Assembly: GCF_008698235.1 (NCBI RefSeq)
Contig: NZ_PEBH01000008.1
Coordinates: forward strand, 56,531-120,530
Direction of reading: 5' to 3'
From: Bifidobacterium rousetti
GTDB taxonomy: Bacteria > Actinomycetota > Actinomycetes > Actinomycetales > Bifidobacteriaceae
Length of the DNA stretch: 64,000 nt
Below are positions 49,897-57,659 of this stretch, piece by piece. Under the pieces are notes generated by a model. That model searched no databases. It saw nothing but the letters and a program-made list of their open reading frames with translations, and was not told where the DNA came from. The stretch's first letter is position 1; each line of letters starts with the position of its first letter. The position numbers and the translations under genes are program-made.

Positions 49897-50125
49897 ACCA
49901 GCCTCCACGCCAGGAAGCCAACGGAGATCGGCATGGCATCAGGGAATAGGAGAGCGACCGTGAGGCAGGTGGGCGGTCACGTCTTGGAACACGACAGTGA
50001 AGAAGGTGGGACACAGTGGCTGCGGCCGGTTGACACGCCCTCGCACGTCGCACACCTTAACGTGCGTCCGGTTGCAACGGTGGGGGAGGGTCGCCCCCGT
50101 GACGCATAATCAAACCACCAATATT

Positions 50126-50139
50126 CGAACAAACGTTCT
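50126..50139 (+). promoter_or_regulatory. LexA (SOS) box
   Basis: CGAACAAACGTTCT fits the actinobacterial/Gram-positive SOS box (GAAC-N4-GTTC). It is 19 nt upstream of ATG 50159, where LexA would block the promoter. It implies DNA-damage induction of the following genes (inference). Confidence 0.75.
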
Positions 50140-50158
50140 ACTTTAGGGGTTGAGGGTT

Positions 50159-50548
50159 ATGGCGTACCGGAACATCATGCACTCCTGCGGACACGGGGAA
50201 CGGATCAGCATCGACGGACCGTACCGGGTCGTGGACGCGCGGGTCAAACGGATCGAGCACAGCCGGTGCGCCATGTGCATAGCCAACGACCCCGCCACCA
50301 CGGACCATGACGGTTTCCGTCCCTTGTGGGGTGATGATCCGATGCTCAAGGGCAGGGCAGAGCTGATCCGACGCCGCACCCTGGAACAGGCGCGCGGTCT
50401 CGCCCGGCATGCGACGAGCGTGAACGAGCGCGACGCCTACCGGTACCTGGAATCCCGGATCCTGCGCATCGGCGACCCCGCATGGTGGTGCGAACATCCG
50501 ACCGACGCGATCCAGGTCCTCGCCCGCGATGTCCAACTGTGTGATTGA
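50159..50548 (+). CDS. SOS-box-controlled Cys/His-rich small protein
   Basis: 129 aa. HSCGHGERI and HSRCAMCIAND give a Cys/His set suited to bind zinc in the N-terminal half. The rest is charged and helical. GAGGG precedes the ATG. It lies right behind the LexA box. No family was recognised. Confidence 0.72.
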   Translation: MAYRNIMHSCGHGERISIDGPYRVVDARVKRIEHSRCAMCIANDPATTDHDGFRPLWGDDPMLKGRAELIRRRTLEQARGLARHATSVNERDAYRYLESRILRIGDPAWWCEHPTDAIQVLARDVQLCD

Positions 50549-50600
50549 ACGACCACGACAACCCCCTCGACAAAAGGAATCCAAGGAAAGGAATAGCAAC

Positions 50601-51479
50601 ATGGGCTTCAGCGAACTCATAGGAAAACTCTGCGGCGACGGCAGGCCGGACAAGGCGAACATCCTGACGGACGAACAGGCCGACACGCTCAGGAAGACAG
50701 CGAGGGAAGTGCTCGACAAAACCCACGCGTCGACGCCGTGCACGCATCCGGTCTACGCGCTGGTGAACGCGTTCGCCCGATCCATCCAAGCCGAATACGC
50801 CATCGCAGCGATCCTCTACAATATGCAGACAACCGAAGGAACCCAATCCGACTCATATGGGGCCGTCGTGAATACGTTCGGGGAAAAGGATCTGCTGCAA
50901 TGGATCATCCCGGACACGTCAACACAACCCGGCAACGGAGGCACCCCGAAAATCAACGGCATCGACTTCGGGGCGATGGAATTCACGACCGCATCGGATT
51001 CGAGCAACAATCGACAATTGAAAACCGTCACGGAAAAATACCCGACTCTCATGAAATATCCCATCCGGCCGTATGCGGATCCCGTGATCGCATGCCCATG
51101 GAACGACGAACAGCTGTTGAAGGCATTGACCAACCCGGCCATCGGTAGCAACAGTCAGGCGCCGGCGGCTTCCGAAACGCTGCTGTTGCCGTTCGGCGTG
51201 ACGATCGTGGTCGAAGGCGGCAATCATGCGACCATCGCGAACATCCTGAACGGCGTCGGGAAAGTGACCCCCACCACCGTCATCGACATCCCGCACCCGA
51301 GAGCGAGCATGCCGAGCATCTTCGACCATGTCGAGTACGACGAGGACGGCTACCACTGGGATAGCGGGGAACCGTACGCGCCGGCGCCGGACCGTCGTCT
51401 GGCCGCCCTGTACATCATCGGACAGGAAATCGCCAAGGCCAGGCATCCGGTCAATTTCCATGGCATCACGGTCAATTGA
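50601..51479 (+). CDS. Hypothetical protein, DUF6710-like
   Basis: 292 aa, with AAGGA upstream. A C-terminal segment (CPWNDEQLLKAL … GVTIVVEGGNHATIANILNGVGKV) carries a GNH motif resembling proteins annotated DUF6710; this is from memory and weak. No signal peptide. It is 52 nt after the SOS-controlled gene and probably in the same operon. Confidence 0.72.
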   Translation: MGFSELIGKLCGDGRPDKANILTDEQADTLRKTAREVLDKTHASTPCTHPVYALVNAFARSIQAEYAIAAILYNMQTTEGTQSDSYGAVVNTFGEKDLLQWIIPDTSTQPGNGGTPKINGIDFGAMEFTTASDSSNNRQLKTVTEKYPTLMKYPIRPYADPVIACPWNDEQLLKALTNPAIGSNSQAPAASETLLLPFGVTIVVEGGNHATIANILNGVGKVTPTTVIDIPHPRASMPSIFDHVEYDEDGYHWDSGEPYAPAPDRRLAALYIIGQEIAKARHPVNFHGITVN

Positions 51480-51500
51480 CCTGTTGGAGACCGGGACTGT

Positions 51501-51878
51501 TCAGAAGAGCGGGCGCATGCTGGCCGCGTCGTCCGCGACCGCAGGCCGTTTCGGCACGGCCCTCGCCTCCACCAGCCATGTGCCTTTGACCTGTCGGACC
51601 CGGGCCTCGTAGCCGCCGAGTTCGAACCCTCGCCGCACGCCGGAGGTGATCTTGTACGCGGCCTTGAGCGCGGCCCGACGGTTCGCGGCCTCGCCGATCG
51701 CATGCCAGCCGGGATGCGCGGCCAACCATCGGGCCAGTTTCGGCCCGTTACGTTTCCCACGCCCCTGGACGGTGAACCGCATGCGAGGCGGTTCGAGTCC
51801 TACGGCACGCACGGCCTCCGCCCATGCATGGGCCGACTGTTCATCGGGGAACACGGCCGTCAGGAGCATCTCGGACAT
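51501..51878 (-). CDS. Hypothetical small basic protein
   Basis: 125 aa: MSEMLLTAVFPDEQSAHAWAEAVRAVG…, a small alpha/beta protein rich in Arg and Ala. GGAGG precedes the ATG closely. It converges with the previous gene, leaving 21 nt. Unrecognised. Confidence 0.62.
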   Translation of the reverse strand: MSEMLLTAVFPDEQSAHAWAEAVRAVGLEPPRMRFTVQGRGKRNGPKLARWLAAHPGWHAIGEAANRRAALKAAYKITSGVRRGFELGGYEARVRQVKGTWLVEARAVPKRPAVADDAASMRPLF

Positions 51879-51976
51879 GCCTCCACACCATACCCGCCAC
51901 CGGCCGGCACGGACACGTCCCATCCCGGACCATGGACCATGACACACAACCCGGTAACCTGACGTTTCCCACCGAT

Positions 51977-52006
51977 TTGACAAACACCACGGGGGGGGGG
52001 TATTCC
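51977..52006 (+). promoter_or_regulatory. Likely phase-variable promoter with G10 spacer
   Basis: A perfect -35 TTGACA (51977-51982), an 18-nt spacer that includes ten consecutive Gs (51991-52000), and TATTCC as a weak -10 (52001-52006). Slippage of the G-run would change spacer length (17 is optimal) and so promoter strength. It drives the tandem-HTH gene and the pilus genes. Poly-G control of pili is known in bifidobacteria. Confidence 0.6.
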
Positions 52007-52112
52007 TTTGTGTGACCCTAAAGGATTTGCATGTCGTGTGTTGTGAGCGTTCACGAACCATGGTGGCCGTCTGCCGGGGTCGTGTCTTCAACGGCGCAGC
52101 GAGGAGGTGTTC

Positions 52113-53048
52113 ATGCCGGAGGCGTCCACAAGCCAAGTCAGAGTCCGTCAACGGCATCCCGGTATCTCGTTCACCCCGGAACGGATCGCCTACCTCGAGA
52201 GTCTGGACGCGGTCGAACGCGCGGACGCGCACCGCATCACCTACAAGCCCGCGTTCAAAGCCGCCTGCCTGCGGCGTAGCATGGCCGGCGAACATCCCAC
52301 GAGCCTGTTCCGTGAGGCGGGACTCGACCCGGAGATCATCGGTAGGTCACGCATCGCCCTAGCGTTCCGCAACTGGAGACGGGACGCCGACCGGATCCTC
52401 GCCATCGCACCCGAGACAGGTACGGAACCACTCCGGCCCGCGCCCTTGGATGCATATCCGGTGGACGAGGAGACGTTCACCCCCGAGCAAGTCGCCTATT
52501 TGGGCTCGTTGCCGGCGGTGGCGGGCGTGGGACCGAACCGCATCCGCTACACGGAAGGGTTCCGCAAGGCGTGCATGCGCCGTTACCTCAAAGGCGCGCA
52601 TCCGACCGACCTGTTCCGCAAGGCCGGGCTCGGCCCCGAGATCGTGGGCAAGAAACGCATCGAACGCGCGTTCGCCCGCTGGAGGGCCAAAACCACGACG
52701 GACCTGGGCGACGATCCCGACGACGAACGGTTCTTCCCGTACGGGGAGCCGGTCGAGACCGAACGGGGCGGCGTCAACCGTTGGAGACGCCAGACCGGAC
52801 GTCACGACCTCGACACCGGCATGGGTTTGACCGACCGACAGGCACCCGACATGGAGACACTGGCCCACATGGTCGACCGGCTGGCCCGCCGCAACAACCT
52901 ATTGCGACGCGAGAACCGGATCCTGCGACAACGCCTCGGCCTGACAGCGGATGAACCCATCGACAACAACACCGTCATGGACATACACGACACACAGGAA
53001 ACAACACCGAAGAACTTGAGGGACTTGAGGGAAGAGGCATGTGCATGA
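52113..53048 (+). CDS. Tandem helix-turn-helix DNA-binding-like protein
   Basis: 311 aa. Two copies of an HTH unit (about 18-82 and 122-185: ISFTPERIAYLESLDAV… and TFTPEQVAYLGSLPAV…, each with FR.AGL.PEI.G..RI..AF..WR), then a leucine-zipper-like coil (about 248-285). The HTH resembles those of IS3/IS-like OrfA proteins. AGGAGG lies 7 nt before the ATG. Its stop overlaps the pilus adhesin start (ATGA), so it is likely a coupled regulator of the pilus (inference). Confidence 0.75.
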   Translation: MPEASTSQVRVRQRHPGISFTPERIAYLESLDAVERADAHRITYKPAFKAACLRRSMAGEHPTSLFREAGLDPEIIGRSRIALAFRNWRRDADRILAIAPETGTEPLRPAPLDAYPVDEETFTPEQVAYLGSLPAVAGVGPNRIRYTEGFRKACMRRYLKGAHPTDLFRKAGLGPEIVGKKRIERAFARWRAKTTTDLGDDPDDERFFPYGEPVETERGGVNRWRRQTGRHDLDTGMGLTDRQAPDMETLAHMVDRLARRNNLLRRENRILRQRLGLTADEPIDNNTVMDIHDTQETTPKNLRDLREEACA

Positions 53049-53818
53049 GCATCGATTGGAAGCGCGTACTGAAGGGCGCGGCCGGCATGGCGGTCGCGGC
53101 CGCGTTGTGCGCGGCGGCCGCCATGCCCGCCAACGGCGCGGACGGGGACACGAGCACTGGGACGGATGCGGTTGACGCCCCGGTCGTTGCGGATGGCGTG
53201 GATTGCGCGCACGTGACCAAGTGGGATGCGCTGTCCACGTGTCTTCAGGCAGATGCGAGTGGTTCGGTGACGATCACCTCGCCGATTAAGGCGGAGAATA
53301 ATGACCCGATTCGTGTGAAAGGGTCGAAGACACTGGACTCTACTGTGGACGCGAATTCCGACACGGGCGCGCTGACCTCCGGCCAGAACGGCGATGCGAT
53401 CCTCAACGTGTTCCCGAGCGCGTCCTTGACGCTCACGGACAAGTTCTCGTTCAAGCAGTCCAAAAGGTTCCTCGTCTACGTGCAGAGGAATGGCAAGCTG
53501 ACCGTGGATGGCGGCACGTACACGGACAACGACACGACCGGCAGCAAAGACCACGACATGGGCACGCTGGTCTACAACGCGGGCGGCACAGTCACGGTGA
53601 AGGGCGGCACGTTCACGGGCAACAGGGCCACGAACGGCGGCGTCATCCATCAGGCGTCCGGTTCGACGACCATTACCGGCGGCATGTTCAAAAAACAACA
53701 CCGCAACGATGAACGGCGGCGCGATCGTATCCAACGGCAAGCTCACCGTCTGGGGCGGCAACGTCACGTTCGATGGCAACCACGCCGAGGCCGACCCGTT
53801 GAGTTTGCGGAGCTATAG
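53045..53818 (+). pseudogene. Large pilus adhesin, N-terminal part before frameshift
   Basis: The frame from ATG 53045 encodes a signal peptide (AAGMAVAAALCAAAAMPANGA) and a beta-helix-like region (VKGGTFTGNRATNGGVIHQ…). It continues correctly to about 53695; beyond that it runs into nonsense and stops at 53818. The natural continuation is the ORF at 53709 in the +1 frame. The change sits at an A6 run (53690-53695), where five As would restore the frame (MFKNNTATMNGG). Confidence 0.85.
53690..53695 (+). repeat. A6 run where the adhesin frame breaks
   Basis: Six As between ATGTTC and CAACACC. With five As the two ORFs fuse into one protein of about 1,019 aa. Slippage, RNA-polymerase stutter, +1 frameshifting, mutation or sequencing error can all explain it. 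Confidence 0.8.
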
Positions 53819-56105
53819 TTCGGGTGGCGGCGCGATCTGGGCCACAGGCGAACTGCACGTGAAGAACGACACGGAGGGCAAGCCGAAGTTCATCAACAAT
53901 CAGGCCCTCGTCCAAGAGCTCACGGACGGTAAACTCGGCAAGGGCGGCGCTGGTGGCGCGATCTTCTTCGACAAGGGCGAGGCGTACATCATCGGCGGCG
54001 ACTACCAGAACAACAAGTCCGGGTACTTGGGTGGTGCGATCTACACGGAGGATGGGTCGACCACGTATGTGGGGAAGGCGGTCGCCTTCGAGAACACGGC
54101 GGGTCATTTCGGCGGTGGCCTGTGGTTCTGCCCGTCGGGCAACTCGGCCGCGTCCAAGGGCGGCAACATCGCCCTCTTCGACAACCACACAAAGCCCGAC
54201 ATCGACGGCAACCCCGACAACGGCCAGTCGAAGATCCCCACCGACTCGGGCGCGAACACGACACAGGCTGGTTCGGATCTGGCGATCATGAACCCGTACT
54301 GGAAGTGGGCGAACGGGTGGCTTGGTGTCTCCTCGAATCAGTTCCTGTTGTTGGATACGTGGTTCACCGACCGTTCGAAGGCCGCGGTCACCTGGCAGTG
54401 GGATAACGTGCCGTTGCGCGAATCCTCCGGATACCATGATTCATGGATTCCCACCGCGAACTTGAAACGGCAGGGCATCAGGGCGGTGCTCGCCACCGAG
54501 GACACGACGGGCGCGCTTGATGTGTCGCACATCCCGACGACCGGCAAGCTGCTCCAGTTGCAGGCCAAAACAGACGTGGATGATGACGCGACGCATACGT
54601 GGATCCGTACGGGCGTGGGTCTGAAGGCCAAGGTCGTCAACGATGACGCAAAGAATGGCGCGAGGAATGGCGCCCGCGTGACCATGACCAAGAATCAGGC
54701 GCGTCTGTCGGGTGGCGCGTTCGGTTCGGATGGTGTCGTGATCTTCGACACCCCGTATTCCATGGAGTGGAGCAAGACCTCGGTGACTGTCGACGGCAAG
54801 CCCGATACGGACAAGCCGCTCGCGGGCTCCACATGGACCCTCACCTACGATGGCGATACCCCGTACAACGATCCGGACATGCGCCCCGCCGACTGCCCGG
54901 CCGTCTCGGACGGGGAAGTCTCCGAGGACTGCTGGCACAAGGTCACCGATGGTACGACTGAGAAGTGGTCGGTGGACATCGTGGACAACGGCAAACGTGA
55001 CAACAACCCGCTCGCGGGCGGTCTGGGTGTGGAGAACCTCGCTCTCGGCACGTACGAGTTGACGGAGAAGACCCCGCCCGCCGGATACCACTCCACTAGG
55101 AACGTGTACACGTTCACGATCGAGAAGGGTGCCGACGGACAGTTGCCTCCCACCCCGACCCTCACCCTCAAAACGGGGACGACGAATGACGATTTTGGTC
55201 CGCTTGACTCCACCGCGAACGCGATCGGCAACAAGCCGATCGAAGGCCATTTGGCGTGGACCAAGAACGCCGAAGGCAAGCGTCTCCACGACACCACATG
55301 GACCATCACCCACAAGGTCAACAACAAGGACGTGAACGTCACGGTCTCCGACTGTGTCTCGACGACATGTGACGCGAACATCTATGACACTGATCCGGCT
55401 GTGGGCGAGTTCGACATCCCCATCGCGGACACCAACGCATGGCCTGACGGTTCGTACACGCTTCATGAGGAGACGGCGCCGGCCGGGTATTGGAAGGTTG
55501 CCGACCGCACGTTCACCATCGCGACAGTGAACCAGGATCGTACGGTTACATGGAATGACGGCAAGGGTGGTGACATGACCGATGAGGTGATGGGCGTGGC
55601 ATGGTCGAAGATCGACGCCGCCGACCACGGTCTGCTCGCCGGCTCCCAGTGGACGATCACCAAGACCGGAGCTGCGGGTGCGCAGACTGAGACGTGGACG
55701 GTGTCTGACTGTGAGACGGAAGGTTGCACGACTCCGGAGAACGAGGCCGCCGATCAGGATACCGTCGCAGGCGAGTTCAAGGTCACCGGGCTCACGTCAG
55801 GAACCTACGAGCTCAAGGAGGCCAAGGCTCCGGCCGGCTACGAGTTGTCGACTACGACCTACACGTTCACGATCGAAGAAGGACAGCACACGATCACGGA
55901 CGTAAGGATCTCCATCAAGAACAAGCAGAACTCCGTTCTCGATGAGGGTAATCCGGTTCCGAATTCGAAGACGCCGGTCTCGGCCCTGCCGTTCACCGGT
56001 GGCAGGTCCGGATTGGACTGGCTGGTGGTCGGCGGCGGGCTCGCTTTGGCGGCCACCACTGCCGGACTGGTCACGGGGAGGGCGAGGCGTCGTGAGGAAC
56101 TCTGA
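53709..56105 (+). CDS. Large pilus adhesin, C-terminal part (LPFTG)
   Basis: 798 aa (from an internal ATG). It continues the beta-helix-like region (GGAIVSNGKLTVWGGNVTFDGNH…GGAIYTEDGST), then SpaA-like prealbumin domains with E-box-like motifs (GTYELTEKTPPAGY, SYTLHEETAPAGYW, TYELKEAKAPAGYE). The C-terminus is LPFTG, a hydrophobic helix and RARRREEL. In bifidobacterial and corynebacterial pili, such proteins are tip or minor subunits. Without the upstream frame it lacks its signal peptide, so function depends on frame restoration. Confidence 0.9.
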   Translation: MNGGAIVSNGKLTVWGGNVTFDGNHAEADPLSLRSYSSGGGAIWATGELHVKNDTEGKPKFINNQALVQELTDGKLGKGGAGGAIFFDKGEAYIIGGDYQNNKSGYLGGAIYTEDGSTTYVGKAVAFENTAGHFGGGLWFCPSGNSAASKGGNIALFDNHTKPDIDGNPDNGQSKIPTDSGANTTQAGSDLAIMNPYWKWANGWLGVSSNQFLLLDTWFTDRSKAAVTWQWDNVPLRESSGYHDSWIPTANLKRQGIRAVLATEDTTGALDVSHIPTTGKLLQLQAKTDVDDDATHTWIRTGVGLKAKVVNDDAKNGARNGARVTMTKNQARLSGGAFGSDGVVIFDTPYSMEWSKTSVTVDGKPDTDKPLAGSTWTLTYDGDTPYNDPDMRPADCPAVSDGEVSEDCWHKVTDGTTEKWSVDIVDNGKRDNNPLAGGLGVENLALGTYELTEKTPPAGYHSTRNVYTFTIEKGADGQLPPTPTLTLKTGTTNDDFGPLDSTANAIGNKPIEGHLAWTKNAEGKRLHDTTWTITHKVNNKDVNVTVSDCVSTTCDANIYDTDPAVGEFDIPIADTNAWPDGSYTLHEETAPAGYWKVADRTFTIATVNQDRTVTWNDGKGGDMTDEVMGVAWSKIDAADHGLLAGSQWTITKTGAAGAQTETWTVSDCETEGCTTPENEAADQDTVAGEFKVTGLTSGTYELKEAKAPAGYELSTTTYTFTIEEGQHTITDVRISIKNKQNSVLDEGNPVPNSKTPVSALPFTGGRSGLDWLVVGGGLALAATTAGLVTGRARRREEL

Positions 56106-56144
56106 CCGACGGGTCCACGCCACCGGCGACCCATGATCCTGAGC

Positions 56145-56187
56145 CTCCGGCACCCGGCCAACCCCTTCCGGGCTGCGGATGCCGGAG
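56145..56187 (+). terminator. Intercistronic hairpin between adhesin and pilin
   Basis: CTCCGGCA (56145-56152) pairs with TGCCGGAG (56180-56187), with a CCCGG/CCGGG inner pairing. No T-run. It might lower or stabilise transcripts so the backbone pilin is made in a different amount. Confidence 0.45.
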
Positions 56188-56316
56188 ACCCGAGGTAAGG
56201 AAGCCGCAAGTTAATGGATTGTGCGGGATCGTGCCGCCGATGACGGCGGTCTCGGTTCCGTGAGGGAAACATCAGTAATCAGGAATCAACAAGGAACAGG
56301 AAGAAGGAAACCCCTC

Positions 56317-57546
56317 ATGCGTATGAGGAAACCATTCGCCATGATCGCCGCCCTGGCCACACTGCTCGGTGGCATGATGATCGGCGCCGGCACCGCCAAC
56401 GCGGAACAAACACCATCCGCAACGGAAGTCGTGTTGAACGGCAGCAGCGTCACCCAACCGGGTGACGAGTTCAAGGCCGCTGTAGACGATACAAACAAGT
56501 TCACAACAACCGATGGCACCAATCTGCGTCAGTTCGCGTACGTGAAGCTCGCCGATTACTCGACGAATGCCTCCGGTACCAGCCTCGTCTCAGCAACCGG
56601 CATCACCAGCAACGCGAAGGTCATGGAAGCCTTCAAGGCTCTTGGTTATGACTCCACGAAGGATAACGCCGACCCGTTCACATGGCTTGGCTCCCAGAGC
56701 GAAAAGGCGATGGCCAGTAAGAATTTCCGCGCGTTCATTACCGCCCTTTCCCAAGCTGGTCTCCCCACCACGAACGTGCAAACCGAGACGCTTGACGGCA
56801 ACCAATTGAAGCTCAATCTGGAACATGATGGCTTGTATATGATCGTCGACCTGAGCGGCAAATACACGGTTGCCGGCGACTGTCCGGTCACGTACACCAA
56901 GATCAGCCCCATCCTCATGGGCACCTTGCTGACCGGCGTTACCGGTGGTGAGGGCACGGTTCTCGTGTCGCTCGGCGACAAGGGCACGGTCGATGTCAAG
57001 CAGAACTATGAGAACAACTGCACGCCGACGAACGGACAGTTCGAGAAGACCGACGACAACCACAAGCCTCTGGCCGGCGCCGAGTTTGACCTGTACGAAT
57101 GGAACAAGGCCGACGCACCCACCGAAGCGGACTTCACCACCGACGCGCTGAAGACCGGAAACGTCACCAAGGTCAACAAGGATCCGATCGTCTCCGGCCC
57201 TGACGGTATCGTCCATCTGAACGGCATCAAGAACGGCGCCGACTACATTGTCGTCGAAACCAAGACCCCCAACGGGTACCTGTCCGAATATGCGGCGAAC
57301 CTATACGTGAAGGTCGACAACAACGGTAATCTCACGATCACGGTCATCGGCGATGAAGATCACAAGAAACTGTTGGATCAGAAGAATGATGGAACCTACC
57401 GGTACATGAACATCACGAATACCACTGAGTTGCCAAAGACCGGTGCTGCGGGTGTCGCCTTGTTCGTCGCGCTTGCAGCGTTGTTGGCTGGCGCTGCGGG
57501 TGTGGTGTATGTGAAGTCTCGTAGGACGAAGGCCATGCTCCGCTAG
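56317..57546 (+). CDS. fimA: LPKTG-anchored pilus backbone subunit
   Basis: 409 aa. Signal peptide (IAALATLLGGMMIGAGTANA), two fimbrial/SpaA-like domains (QFEKTDDNHKPLAGAEFDLYEW… ADYIVVETKTPNGYL E-box-like), and a C-terminal LPKTG with hydrophobic helix and KSRRTKAMLR. This is the form of bifidobacterial major pilins that are polymerised by a class C sortase. AAGGA is 8 nt before the ATG. No sortase gene follows; the next gene is on the opposite strand. Confidence 0.9.
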   Translation: MRMRKPFAMIAALATLLGGMMIGAGTANAEQTPSATEVVLNGSSVTQPGDEFKAAVDDTNKFTTTDGTNLRQFAYVKLADYSTNASGTSLVSATGITSNAKVMEAFKALGYDSTKDNADPFTWLGSQSEKAMASKNFRAFITALSQAGLPTTNVQTETLDGNQLKLNLEHDGLYMIVDLSGKYTVAGDCPVTYTKISPILMGTLLTGVTGGEGTVLVSLGDKGTVDVKQNYENNCTPTNGQFEKTDDNHKPLAGAEFDLYEWNKADAPTEADFTTDALKTGNVTKVNKDPIVSGPDGIVHLNGIKNGADYIVVETKTPNGYLSEYAANLYVKVDNNGNLTITVIGDEDHKKLLDQKNDGTYRYMNITNTTELPKTGAAGVALFVALAALLAGAAGVVYVKSRRTKAMLR

Positions 57547-57592
57547 CGAGTGACTATCGCCATGACAGAAGTTTGATAGGTTGTGGTGATTG

Positions 57593-57633
57593 ACAGGGGG
57601 CGTCCCACACGGTTCGTGTGGGACGCCCCCTGT
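57593..57633. terminator. Bidirectional terminator between pilin and RCC1 genes
   Basis: A perfect 18-bp stem (57593-57610 with 57616-57633), 5-nt loop, then TTTG on the plus side. It separates convergent transcripts. Confidence 0.85.
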
Positions 57634-57659
57634 TTGCCTTGGAAGAAAAATGAGTCCGG

